A model generated the notes under the pieces. That model saw only the letters and a program-made list of their open reading frames with translations. It was not told where the DNA came from and did not search any database. 44,234 nt of DNA, from the IMG/VR virus record IMGVR_UViG_3300035180_004104, positions 1-44,234 of that record; one strand, 5' to 3'. The translations under genes were made by a program, and so were the position numbers. This document shows positions 38,139 to 44,234 of this stretch, piece after piece. Positions within the stretch are counted from its first letter, which is position 1, and each line of letters starts with the position of its first letter. The stretch comes from a virus.

Positions 38139-38638
38139 TGACGCAATCGCATCCCTTGCAATCGATCGGCGACAAGATCCGCACCGACCACATCATGGCC
38201 GCCGCCCGTCAGCGCCAGCCGGATTTCATCGTCAAGCGCGCCGATGGCGATTATCTGCGGCGCTGGTGGGTGATCCCGCGCAACGATGACTTCAACGTCT
38301 ATCTGCATCAATTCGTGCAGGATGACGACGACCGCGCCTTGCACGATCACCCCTGGCACAGCGTCTCGCTGATTCTGGCGGGCGGGTATATCGAGCACCT
38401 GCCGTCCGGCCTGCAGGTCCTGCGCCTGCCCGGCGAGCTGGTCTATCGCCGGCCGGAGGATGCGCACCGCGTCAGCCTGCACCGCGATGCCTTCGGCAAG
38501 CCGATCGAGGCCTGGTCGTTGTTCATCACGGGGGCGCGCATCCGCGACTGGGGCTTCCTCTGCCCTCAGGGCTGGGTGCGCTGGGAGCAATTTACGTCCG
38601 CCAATGACCCCGGCGCCGTCGGCCGTGGGTGTGATTAG
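38138..38638 (+). CDS. Cupin-like phage protein
   Basis: 166 aa. Histidine cluster Ala-Leu-His-Asp-His-Pro-Trp-His-Ser (about 68-76) followed by Leu-Ile-Leu-Ala-Gly-Gly-Tyr-Ile-Glu-His and Pro-Glu-Asp-Ala-His-Arg-Val-Ser-Leu-His is the cupin metal-site layout. It recurs in phages of Proteobacteria with unknown substrate. Possible roles are modification of small metabolites or of host factors; no evidence here favours one. ATG (38138) overlaps the previous stop. Confidence 0.75.
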   Translation: MTQSHPLQSIGDKIRTDHIMAAARQRQPDFIVKRADGDYLRRWWVIPRNDDFNVYLHQFVQDDDDRALHDHPWHSVSLILAGGYIEHLPSGLQVLRLPGELVYRRPEDAHRVSLHRDAFGKPIEAWSLFITGARIRDWGFLCPQGWVRWEQFTSANDPGAVGRGCD

Positions 38639-38682
38639 AGGCGGCCGCGCCCCGTCATCGAGTTCAGAACCGGAGATCAATC

Positions 38683-38922
38683 ATGACCACACGTTACGAC
38701 GTGACCGAAGTCGCCACCGTCAACAGCCAGCCGAAATTCCGCGTCCAGGCAGTCGATGACGCGACCGGCGCCATCACCGATTGCTGCCCGCATGAACACG
38801 AATCCGAGCAGGCGGCGCTGGACTGCACGATCGGCCGCCAGGCGCGCGGCCTCGATCCCCTGCTGCCGACCCCGCCGGCGCCGGCGCCCGCCGGCCTGGA
38901 GCCGCAGGTTCAGCAGGCCTGA
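38683..38922 (+). CDS. Small hypothetical protein with Pro-rich tail
   Basis: 79 aa: beta start (Val-Asn-Ser-Gln-Pro-Lys-Phe-Arg-Val), Cys-Cys-Pro-His-Glu-His, a Cys-x-Ile-Gly element and a Pro-rich C-terminus (Pro-Pro-Ala-Pro-Ala-Pro). Three Cys and two His could form a metal site. Ends two bases before the GcrA-like gene. Confidence 0.55.
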   Translation: MTTRYDVTEVATVNSQPKFRVQAVDDATGAITDCCPHEHESEQAALDCTIGRQARGLDPLLPTPPAPAPAGLEPQVQQA

Positions 38923-38924
38923 TC

Positions 38925-39662
38925 ATGGGCAAGCGACATCCCAGCATCCGGGAATTCAGATGGACGGACCGCGCGATCGCCGAGCTGCGGCGGCTGTGGG
39001 ACAAGGATATCAGCGCCAATGACATCGCCGCCCGGCTTGGTGCCCCCAGCCGCAATGCGGTGATCGGCAAGGCGCATCGCCTCGGCCTGCCGAAGCGCCA
39101 GGAACCGGAAATGCTGGCCCGCGCCCGTGCCGACCGCGCGGCGACCCGTCAGGCGTCCGTCAAGAAGCCGCGCAAGGTGCCGCTGGGTCATATCGCCTGG
39201 ACCGACGACCTGGTGGCACGATTGCGCCTGCTCTGGGCCGAACGCAAGACGTCGACCGAGATCGCCCGCGATCTTGGCGGCTATGCCACCGCCGATCGCG
39301 TCAACGCCAAGGCGAATGCGCTGGGTCTGCCATGCCGCAGGTTCAAGCCCGGCCCCCGCACAACGCGCCGCCCGAAACCCAGCAAGCGCCTTGCCTATAA
39401 CGAGCATCCTGGCCACGCGACCGGCACCTTTGCGCCACCAATGCCGCCGCTGGATGAGCCCATCCTGGCGCCCGACAGCCAGGCGGTGCCGCTGGTCGAC
39501 CTGGCGAAGAGCGCCTGCCATTACGCCGTGCGCGACGACAGCGCCGGCCGGCATCTGTTCTGCGCCGCGCCGGTCACGCCCGGCTCGTCCTATTGCGCCT
39601 ATCACCACGCCCGCGCGCACACGCGGCGCGACCCCGCCGAAACCCAGGAGGATGCCGCATGA
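38925..39662 (+). CDS. GcrA-family protein with two N-terminal domains
   Basis: 245 aa. Two consecutive GcrA HTH domains: residues 12-58 (Arg-Trp-Thr-Asp-Arg-Ala-Ile ... Ala-Arg-Leu-Gly-Ala-Pro-Ser-Arg-Asn-Ala-Val-Ile-Gly-Lys-Ala-His-Arg-Leu-Gly-Leu) and residues 91-139 (Ala-Trp-Thr-Asp-Asp-Leu ... Arg-Asp-Leu-Gly-Gly-Tyr-Ala-Thr-Ala). A C-terminal GcrA module at about 190-231 has Ala-Cys-His-Tyr-Ala-Val and Cys-Ala-Tyr-His-His-Ala. Cellular GcrA has one such domain and acts with RNA polymerase at methylated GANTC promoters. A double-headed phage form could bind two sites or alter host control. Confidence 0.85.
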   Translation: MGKRHPSIREFRWTDRAIAELRRLWDKDISANDIAARLGAPSRNAVIGKAHRLGLPKRQEPEMLARARADRAATRQASVKKPRKVPLGHIAWTDDLVARLRLLWAERKTSTEIARDLGGYATADRVNAKANALGLPCRRFKPGPRTTRRPKPSKRLAYNEHPGHATGTFAPPMPPLDEPILAPDSQAVPLVDLAKSACHYAVRDDSAGRHLFCAAPVTPGSSYCAYHHARAHTRRDPAETQEDAA

Positions 39663-39808
39663 ACAAGTTCCAGCGCTGGCTGCGCAGCGGCCAGAAACCC
39701 GGCGCCACCATCTCGCAGGGCCTGCCGGCCATCCGGGGCGAGAAGCCGAAACCGTCATCGCCCGCCCTGAAGGACAACGCCAAGCCGGCGAAGATCAAGG
39801 ATTACTGA
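39659..39808 (+). CDS. Small basic hypothetical protein
   Basis: 49 aa, Lys/Pro/Ala-rich and without a predicted fold. ATG overlaps the GcrA stop (ATGA), so the two are coupled. Position suggests it acts with the GcrA-like protein, but nothing in its sequence tells how. Confidence 0.45.
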   Translation: MNKFQRWLRSGQKPGATISQGLPAIRGEKPKPSSPALKDNAKPAKIKDY

Positions 39809-39809
39809 G

Positions 39810-40157
39810 ATGAGTGATCGGTTGATTATCGAAAGCGCACGACGTTGGCGCCATGAGATCGAAAATGGCGAGCGCCCGGTACCGGACGAACTCGACCGGC
39901 GCTTCATTGCCGTCTGCGACGCCTTGTTGGCGGAGCCGCAGCCGGTGCGGCCGATTCTGACCAGGCGCGAACGGCAGGTTCTGCGGGCGATCGAGACATA
40001 CACCGATCAATATGAGACGCCGCCCAGCTATGCCGAAATCGGCAATATCATCGGCGTGAGGTCACGCGCCCATGTCGGCCGCTTGGCCCATCAGTTGATC
40101 GCCAAGGGATACTTGGCTAGCGAGCCCGGCAAGATGCGCAATCTGCGGATTATTTGA
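39810..40157 (+). CDS. LexA-type winged-helix DNA-binding protein without peptidase domain
   Basis: 115 aa. The C-terminal half (49-113) matches the LexA N-terminal DNA-binding domain: Leu-Thr-Arg-Arg-Glu-Arg-Gln-Val-Leu-Arg-Ala-Ile, Pro-Pro-Ser-Tyr-Ala-Glu-Ile-Gly, Val-Arg-Ser-Arg-Ala-His-Val-Gly-Arg-Leu and Lys-Gly-Tyr-Leu. The first 45 residues are a helical extension. It lacks the cleavage and catalytic domain, so it may act as a stable regulator of SOS or phage promoters. Confidence 0.78.
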   Translation: MSDRLIIESARRWRHEIENGERPVPDELDRRFIAVCDALLAEPQPVRPILTRRERQVLRAIETYTDQYETPPSYAEIGNIIGVRSRAHVGRLAHQLIAKGYLASEPGKMRNLRII

Positions 40158-40167
40158 GGGGAAGACG

Positions 40168-40350
40168 ATGCGAATTCCTTATCCACTGCGTGCCGCGAGA
40201 CTTTCAGTTTGCGTCAATCCTTTTGGGTTCTGGTGGAAGCCATATTTTTATCATGCGCGCGGGCTAAGCGAACGCGCGAGGGCCGATGGCGGCACCATCT
40301 GGTGGGCGCGGTGGGCATGGTTACAGATCAGTTATTCGCGATGGGTGTGA
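40168..40350 (+). CDS. Small Trp/Tyr-rich protein
   Basis: 60 aa with Phe-Gly-Phe-Trp-Trp-Lys-Pro-Tyr-Phe-Tyr and Trp-Trp-Ala-Arg-Trp-Ala-Trp-Leu-Gln-Ile-Ser. Such tiny aromatic proteins recur in prophage accessory operons; function unknown. A GAGGGGAAG ribosome site lies before the ATG. Confidence 0.5.
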   Translation: MRIPYPLRAARLSVCVNPFGFWWKPYFYHARGLSERARADGGTIWWARWAWLQISYSRWV

Positions 40351-40351
40351 C

Positions 40352-40951
40352 ATGACCGAGACGAGAGAGCACATGATGCAACATGGCATCAACGCCTGCA
40401 TCAGCGTCATTGATGTTCAGCGGCGATGTGCTGAAATGGGAGAACGGCCTGGCGATTCCTACCTGGCCCTCGCCTTGGTGCACACACTGAAAATGCTGCG
40501 CAATCTTAGACCAGCCGCGCTGATGAAAGGCGAGCCATGGTACACGGCTGAACTGACGAAAGTGGCGGAAGTATTTCTACCAATGCCGTCGGCATTGGTG
40601 GATATGGCGACGGGCCATTGGATCACCGATGACGGCGCGGAAATGGCGCGCGAATACCTGTCGAAGAGCCGGAGCGATCTGGCAATGCATTGGCTAAGCG
40701 ATTTTGAGCTGGCTAATGCCCAATACCTCGTTGATCGCAACCATCTCGATCGGATCTCTTTTCAGACGGCAGCGAAAGAGCGCATTCGCTGGCTGAGCGC
40801 CCAGCTTGCCGCCGCCCTCCGCCAATCCCGCGCGCCTCAACCCGCGCAGATCCCAAGCACCGGCCTCTGCCCGCATTGCAAGCGCGATGTCGCGAAGGTC
40901 ACCGGCAAGGGCTGCGCCATCGCCGGCTGCCCGCTTGGGGAGGATCAATGA
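40352..40951 (+). CDS. Hypothetical protein with C-terminal zinc-ribbon-like tail
   Basis: 199 aa. Residues 1-150 are helical and acidic (Trp-Tyr-Thr-Ala-Glu-Leu-Thr-Lys-Val-Ala). The end has Leu-Cys-Pro-His-Cys-Lys-Arg-Asp, then Gly-Cys-Ala-Ile-Ala-Gly-Cys-Pro-Leu-Gly-Glu-Asp: four metal ligands. The same tail occurs in the 78-aa gene at 42629-42865 (Cys-Ile-His-Cys and Gly-Cys-Trp-Val-Gly-Gly-Cys-Pro-Ser-Gly-Glu-Asp). The stop overlaps the next start. Function unknown. Confidence 0.65.
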   Translation: MTETREHMMQHGINACISVIDVQRRCAEMGERPGDSYLALALVHTLKMLRNLRPAALMKGEPWYTAELTKVAEVFLPMPSALVDMATGHWITDDGAEMAREYLSKSRSDLAMHWLSDFELANAQYLVDRNHLDRISFQTAAKERIRWLSAQLAAALRQSRAPQPAQIPSTGLCPHCKRDVAKVTGKGCAIAGCPLGEDQ

Positions 40952-41622
40952 TCAAAGGTCTTGTCGTCGACAATTTCGCGGGCGGCGGCGGCGCCTCGAC
41001 CGGCATCAAATGGGCGATCGGCCGTGATCTGCTGCCCTATCGGACGGCCGCCGATTGCATCGACTGGTCGATACCCTGCCCCTCCATCTTCGAGCGCAAA
41101 AAGCCGCTGGTCGACAATACTCAACGGCGCATCGCCGCCGGACTTCGGAAATATGTGTTTGATACTACGACGCCTTTCATAATCCCGGTGACCCATCATG
41201 GTGACAGCAGGTCGCATTCCGTCGACGAGCCGCTGCGCACCATCACCACGGCCAAGCGCGGCGAGATGGCGCTGGTGACACCGACGCTGATTCAGACCGG
41301 CTATGGTGAGCGCAAAGGGCAGGCGCCGCGATCCCTCGATATCCATAAGCCATTGGGAACGATCGTTGCGGGAGGTGCCAAGCATGCCCTGGTCGCGGCC
41401 TTCCTGGAGCAACACAATACAGGCGTCATTGGCCGCGCAGCAGATCAGCCGCTCTCGACAACGACGACGCGCGGCACGCAACAGGGATTGGTGACCAGTC
41501 ATCTGATCAAGCTGCGCAATAACCAGTTCGGCCAAAGCGTCACCGAGCCGGCGCCGACGACATTCTCCAGGCGCTCGACGGGAGGAAGGAATGAAGATTT
41601 TACACTGGATGATTTTCTTTAA
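40948..41622 (+). pseudogene. C5-cytosine methyltransferase remnant, internally deleted and truncated
   Basis: 224 codons. N-terminal motif I is intact: Asp-Asn-Phe-Ala-Gly-Gly-Gly-Gly-Ala-Ser-Thr-Gly. After Ala-Ile-Gly-Arg-Asp (about residue 28) the sequence jumps to Leu-Leu-Pro-Tyr-Arg-Thr-Ala-Ala-Asp-Cys-Ile-Asp-Trp, which in full-length phage C5-methyltransferases lies far downstream. The missing part contains the catalytic Pro-Cys and Glu-Asn-Val motifs. The Pro-Cys-Pro-Ser at about 48-51 is not the catalytic loop. The C-terminal repeat region (Pro-Leu-x-Thr-Ile modules) ends abruptly after a Ser-Thr-Gly-Gly, where a new small gene with a strong ribosome site begins. In-frame but probably inactive as an enzyme. 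Confidence 0.72.
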
Positions 41623-41779
41623 AACCGATCTAGCAAAAAACTGGATGCCCATCGATGGAACGAACGCATCGACACGCAAGGTGTGCAAGAAAAATTTTGA
41701 AGCAGACACCAATTGCAGATGGGACCAATTAAACCATGGGTATGCGTGTAAGCGAATTGTAGTTGAGATAGACCAATGA
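41591..41779 (+). CDS. Small low-GC hypothetical protein
   Basis: 62 aa. GGGAGGAAGGA directly before the ATG is one of the strongest ribosome sites in the window. The product is basic with three Cys (Val-Cys-Lys-Lys, Asn-Cys-Arg, Ala-Cys-Lys) and low-GC codon use unlike its neighbours. The first 32 bases overlap the end of the methyltransferase remnant, so this gene seems to have replaced its C-terminus. No family recognised. Confidence 0.5.
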   Translation: MKILHWMIFFKTDLAKNWMPIDGTNASTRKVCKKNFEADTNCRWDQLNHGYACKRIVVEIDQ

Positions 41780-42006
41780 CCATAATCGAGGTAAACGGCC
41801 AGCGGTTCGCGGTGGTGCAGATCGATCCTGCCGATGCATCCCCGTTCCCGGTGGATGCGCTGGTCGAGCGGGTGGCGAAGGCTCTTAGCTATGCGATGAA
41901 AAGTGGCATCGGCATTGATACATGGGAACTAGCAACGCCTAATCACAAACAACAGAAACGCGATTATGCCCGCGCCGTGCTCGCGGAACTGTTCAAGGAG
42001 GGGTGA
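41776..42006 (+). CDS. Small hypothetical protein
   Basis: 76 aa. Val-Asn-Gly-Gln-Arg-Phe-Ala-Val-Val-Gln-Ile, Pro-Val-Asp-Ala-Leu-Val-Glu-Arg-Val-Ala-Lys-Ala-Leu, then a helix with Arg-Asp-Tyr-Ala-Arg-Ala-Val-Leu-Ala-Glu-Leu. ATG overlaps the previous stop (ATGA). No family recognised. Confidence 0.55.
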   Translation: MTIIEVNGQRFAVVQIDPADASPFPVDALVERVAKALSYAMKSGIGIDTWELATPNHKQQKRDYARAVLAELFKEG

Positions 42007-42009
42007 TGG

Positions 42010-42156
42010 ATGAAGATCTGCAAATCTTGTCGTGGCTCGGGCAGCAAGACTCGTATTGTGAAAGGCAAGATCGTGTGGCGCGCTTGCTCAAAATGTACTT
42101 CCGCTGGCTCTTATCCGAAGCCCGCAAACTGGCGAGTGGAGCGCGCTAAGCAATGA
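42010..42156 (+). CDS. DnaJ-type zinc-ribbon microprotein
   Basis: 48 aa with Cys-x-x-Cys-x-Gly-x-Gly at residues 4-11 and Cys-x-x-Cys at about 26-29, the DnaJ zinc-binding pattern. Another frame starting at 42006 (47 codons) overlaps it, but lacks any motif. GGAGG lies upstream of both starts. The product may bind metal and nucleic acid or protein. Confidence 0.6.
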   Translation: MKICKSCRGSGSKTRIVKGKIVWRACSKCTSAGSYPKPANWRVERAKQ

Positions 42157-42175
42157 CCCGGGTGCTCTACAGTTT

Positions 42176-42256
42176 ATGAAGCGACGAGACGGCGATAAAG
42201 CTGGCCTCGAATACGCTGATGCTATCCGCGCCCTGACAACGGAGGATCTGAAATGA
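42176..42256 (+). CDS. Very short possible gene (26 aa)
   Basis: ATG to TGA with the stop overlapping the next ATG (ATGA), so it may be a coupled leader peptide. Charged start Met-Lys-Arg-Arg-Asp-Gly-Asp-Lys and an Ala/Leu-rich end. Too short for confidence. Confidence 0.28.
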   Translation: MKRRDGDKAGLEYADAIRALTTEDLK

Positions 42257-42468
42257 GAGACACAGCCTTAGATAGCGTGATGGCAGCAGGAATCGGCATG
42301 AACAAAGATCGATGCCCTTGCGGGAGATGTTGCGAGAAGCATGGTCCGATCGCGTGGATGGTTCTTTGTCCGAACTGCGGTAACAAGCGCTGTCCTCACG
42401 CGACTGATCATCGCCTTGGTTGCACGCAGAGTAACGAGCCAGGACAGAAGGGGAGCGTCTACGAATGA
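42253..42468 (+). CDS. Small zinc-binding protein, phage accessory family
   Basis: 71 aa. Cys-Pro-Cys-Gly-Arg-Cys-Cys-Glu-Lys-His near residue 21 and Leu-Cys-Pro-Asn-Cys-Gly-Asn-Lys-Arg-Cys-Pro-His-Ala-Thr-Asp-His-Arg-Leu at about 38-55, ending Ser-Asn-Glu-Pro-Gly-Gln. This is a family I recognise from phages, without known function. Two zinc sites are likely. Confidence 0.7.
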   Translation: MRDTALDSVMAAGIGMNKDRCPCGRCCEKHGPIAWMVLCPNCGNKRCPHATDHRLGCTQSNEPGQKGSVYE

Positions 42469-42632
42469 CCCCAGCTGAATTCGCCGCCCGCGTGGAGGCT
42501 ATCACAGCGCTGCGCAGCGGCGACCCGCAAGTGAACCGTAACCAGGTGCTTGAGCTATGCTGCGAGTGCCTGCGTTCGGTCGGGTATGGCGGGGGGGCGG
42601 GGGTCGATGTTATCCAGCCAGGGGTCGGATGA
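42465..42632 (+). CDS. Small hypothetical protein
   Basis: 55 aa. Helix-rich with Pro-Ala-Glu-Phe-Ala-Ala-Arg-Val-Glu-Ala, Asn-Gln-Val-Leu-Glu-Leu-Cys-Cys-Glu-Cys, then a Gly-rich tail. ATG overlaps the previous stop and its TGA overlaps the next ATG. No family recognised. Confidence 0.5.
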   Translation: MTPAEFAARVEAITALRSGDPQVNRNQVLELCCECLRSVGYGGGAGVDVIQPGVG

Positions 42633-42865
42633 TGAGTGACCCCAACGGCACATTGAGGCCAGCGATCGCAGAGATCATCCGCAAGAATGTCGGCAAGGAA
42701 GACAATGTTGATGCCATCGTTGATCAGATCATGGAAACCATGGCCAAGCCCGAGCATAGATATTGGCAACCAGCGCCTGGAAAGGCGTGCATCCACTGCC
42801 ATCGTGTCATCGGGACATTTGCCGGTTGTTGGGTCGGCGGCTGCCCTTCTGGAGAGGATATGTGA
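42629..42865 (+). CDS. Small protein with zinc-ribbon-like C-terminus
   Basis: 78 aa (ATG at 42629 or 42632). The first half is helical (Ile-Arg-Lys-Asn-Val-Gly-Lys-Glu-Asp-Asn); the end is Cys-Ile-His-Cys-His, Gly-Cys-Trp-Val-Gly-Gly-Cys-Pro-Ser-Gly-Glu-Asp. That tail is almost the same as in the 199-aa protein at 40352-40951, so a short module has been duplicated or shuffled. Confidence 0.6.
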   Translation: MMSDPNGTLRPAIAEIIRKNVGKEDNVDAIVDQIMETMAKPEHRYWQPAPGKACIHCHRVIGTFAGCWVGGCPSGEDM

Positions 42866-43110
42866 TGAGCGCACCTAGGCGCAAAGCCGACGTCTTGCCG
42901 GCATCACTGCCACCGCGCGGCTTGTCGCGTATTGAGTCAGCAGCATATGTTGGCGTTTCCCCAACGCTCTTTGATGAGATGGTCGGCGATGGTCGTATGC
43001 CGGGTTCTAAAAGAGTTAACAGCCGGGTAATCTGGGACCGGGTTGCGCTTGACGTTGCGTTCGTGGCTCTGCCGGGATCAGACGACGTCAATGAATGGGA
43101 TACCTGGTGA
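42865..43110 (+). CDS. Excisionase or AlpA-like HTH protein
   Basis: 81 aa from the ATG at 42865. Winged-helix core: Gly-Leu-Ser-Arg-Ile-Glu-Ser-Ala-Ala-Tyr-Val-Gly-Val-Ser-Pro-Thr-Leu-Phe, then Gly-Arg-Met-Pro, Val-Asn-Ser-Arg-Val-Ile-Trp-Asp. Immediately precedes the integrase with a GTGA overlap, which fits an excisionase. It would turn the recombination direction towards excision after induction. Confidence 0.75.
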   Translation: MSAPRRKADVLPASLPPRGLSRIESAAYVGVSPTLFDEMVGDGRMPGSKRVNSRVIWDRVALDVAFVALPGSDDVNEWDTW

Positions 43111-44234
43111 CCCGGATTGTCCTGCCCTATCTTTCCATCGAGACGGACCGCCATGGCAATGACCGCTACTATGTCCGCCGGGGCGGCAAGCGAAAGCGCA
43201 TTCGCGAGACGCCGGGAACGCCCGCGTTCCTGGCGGCCTATCAGGCGCTCCTGAGTACCGATAGTGATCCGACGCCGCAGAAGGCCATCGCGGCAACCAA
43301 GCGCCTACCAGGCAGCCTTGGATGGCTTTGTCAGGAGTATTTCAAGGCCGCAGAGTTCACGACCCTTGGCCCGACCACGCGGCATGCCAGGCGGTTGATC
43401 CTGGACCGTGTCTGCGAGACGGCCGGCGAAAAGCGGTATAGGATGCTTGAGTCCAAGCACATCAGATCGGCCCGCGACAAGATGGCCGACCGGCCGGAGG
43501 CGGCCAATTCCCAGATCAAGGCGCTGCGGCAGCTGTTCAAGTGGGCGATCAACGCGCAATTGACGGCAGCCAATCCAGCCGAGAAGGTTCCTTACCTCAA
43601 AAGCAAGAACCCCGATGGATTCCATACCTGGACGCTAGATGAGGTTGCCGCCTTCGAGGCGCGGCACCCTGTCGGCACCAAGGCCAGGCTGGCATTGACG
43701 CTGCTGCTCTATACCGGCGTGCGGCGATCAGACGTGATCCATCTTGGCCCACAGATGATCAAGGACGGCTGGCTGAGCTTCACCGAGGCCAAGGGCCGCG
43801 CCCGGAAGGTCAAACACCGTCAGCTGCCCGTCCTGGCGCCGCTAAAGGCCATCATCGACGCAACGCCTGTGGGTCATTTGAATTTTCTGGTCACCGAACA
43901 CGGCAAACCCTATTCCCACGGCGGCTTCGGAAATTGGTTTGGCCGACAGTGTCGGTTGGCTGGACTGAAGGATTGTTCGGCGCACGGCCTGCGCAAGGCG
44001 GGCGCGACCATCGCCGCCGACAATGGCGCAACCGAGTTCCAGCTGATGGCAATCTATGGCTGGGAATCCGCCAAGCAAGCGGCGGTCTATACCCGCCGCG
44101 CAAACCGTAGAAAGCTAGCTGGCGAGGGCATGCATTTCATCTCGATTGAGGAACAAGCCGGGAATACCACTGTCTCACCACAGATCGAAAAAACTGAAAG
44201 TGAGACAAAATCTGACGAAAACATCAACGAATAG
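43107..44234 (+). CDS. int: Tyrosine integrase
   Basis: 375 aa from a GTG at 43107 overlapping the excisionase stop (GTGA); the ATG at 43095 would add four residues but has no ribosome site. Core-binding domain (about 70-160), then the catalytic domain with Arg206 (Thr-Gly-Val-Arg), Lys229 (Glu-Ala-Lys-Gly), His293 and Arg296 (His-Gly-Leu-Arg), Trp319 and nucleophile Tyr328. All six canonical positions are present, so it should be active. The tail is acidic and Ser/Thr/Lys-rich. The last base of the stop is the last base of the window, so attP/attR must lie just outside. Confidence 0.95.
   Translation: MTRIVLPYLSIETDRHGNDRYYVRRGGKRKRIRETPGTPAFLAAYQALLSTDSDPTPQKAIAATKRLPGSLGWLCQEYFKAAEFTTLGPTTRHARRLILDRVCETAGEKRYRMLESKHIRSARDKMADRPEAANSQIKALRQLFKWAINAQLTAANPAEKVPYLKSKNPDGFHTWTLDEVAAFEARHPVGTKARLALTLLLYTGVRRSDVIHLGPQMIKDGWLSFTEAKGRARKVKHRQLPVLAPLKAIIDATPVGHLNFLVTEHGKPYSHGGFGNWFGRQCRLAGLKDCSAHGLRKAGATIAADNGATEFQLMAIYGWESAKQAAVYTRRANRRKLAGEGMHFISIEEQAGNTTVSPQIEKTESETKSDENINE

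Noticed and set aside
41080-41110. Pro-Cys motif in the methyltransferase remnant taken as catalytic loop
   Set aside because: The residues around it (Ile-Asp-Trp-Ser-Ile-Pro-Cys-Pro-Ser) belong to a downstream region in full-length relatives; the true catalytic segment should lie between motif I and this point and is absent.
42006-42149. Alternative 47-codon frame overlapping the zinc-ribbon microprotein
   Set aside because: No motif, while the overlapping frame shows a complete Cys-x-x-Cys-x-Gly-x-Gly and Cys-x-x-Cys pattern.
1-44234. CRISPR array, tRNA gene, IS element
   Set aside because: No regularly spaced direct repeats of 24-40 bases, no tRNA-like cloverleaf with a CCA-type end, and no transposase motif were seen.

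Overview
The window is a complete or near-complete temperate siphophage genome (prophage) of an alphaproteobacterium. The host assignment rests on a GcrA-family protein (alphaproteobacterial cell-cycle regulator), on phage families common in that class (DUF6441-, DUF6362-, DUF6527-like) and on high-GC codon use. I cannot name a genus. The last gene is a tyrosine integrase ending at the final base and the first bases start a small gene, so the window looks cut to prophage edges. No att repeat is visible inside it. No tRNA, rRNA, IS element or CRISPR array was seen.

Layout. (1) 1-617, plus strand: a two-gene cassette (59-aa acidic protein plus HTH protein) convergent with the late genes, in a typical moron position beside the attachment site. 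(2) 26.2 kb down to 0.67 kb, minus strand: a small HTH protein, four fibre or structural genes, terminase (Nu1/gpA type), gpW, lambda-type portal, S49 protease with nested scaffold, decoration and major capsid proteins, connectors, major tail protein, tail chaperone with a -1 frameshift, tape measure, tail tip genes, then lysis (membrane proteins, transglycosylase, spanins, tiny lipoprotein). (3) 32.4 to 26.4 kb, minus strand: Cro-like and CII-like regulators, small genes, a beta-class DNA methyltransferase, a CHC2/Toprim primase and an SF3 helicase. (4) 32.5-33.2 kb, plus strand: an S24-type CI repressor. (5) 33.2-34.1 kb, minus strand: two exported proteins of lower GC, probable lysogenic-conversion genes. 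(6) 34.2-44.2 kb, plus strand: the second early operon, with DUF2303, a cupin-like protein, a two-domain GcrA, a LexA-type DNA-binding protein, a deleted C5-methyltransferase, a cluster of small Cys-rich proteins, an excisionase-like protein and the integrase.

How it works together. Two divergent early promoters (about 32,420-32,448 minus and 34,250-34,278 plus) share the same geometry: a TTGAC(A/C) -35, and a 15-bp palindromic operator of the type CTTCCATTTTGGAAG starting 5 bp after it and ending 3 bp inside the -10. The CI protein between them carries an Ala-Gly cleavage site and a Ser/Lys pair, so the switch is probably SOS-inducible. The minus early transcript makes Cro, CII and replication proteins. 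The plus transcript passes a terminator-like hairpin before reaching accessory and excision genes. Late expression appears tuned by hairpins after the scaffold, capsid and tail-tube genes, an A AAA AAC slippery site in the tail chaperone, and an internal start that makes the scaffold from the protease gene.

Most notable points: the candidate acr/aca-like edge cassette; the matched operator-promoter pair with an apparently near-leaderless Cro; a regularly spaced array of alternating TTGGACGGTT repeats beside the helicase (candidate origin); the tandem-GcrA protein in a phage that also carries an orphan methyltransferase; and a C5-methyltransferase that has lost its catalytic core in frame.
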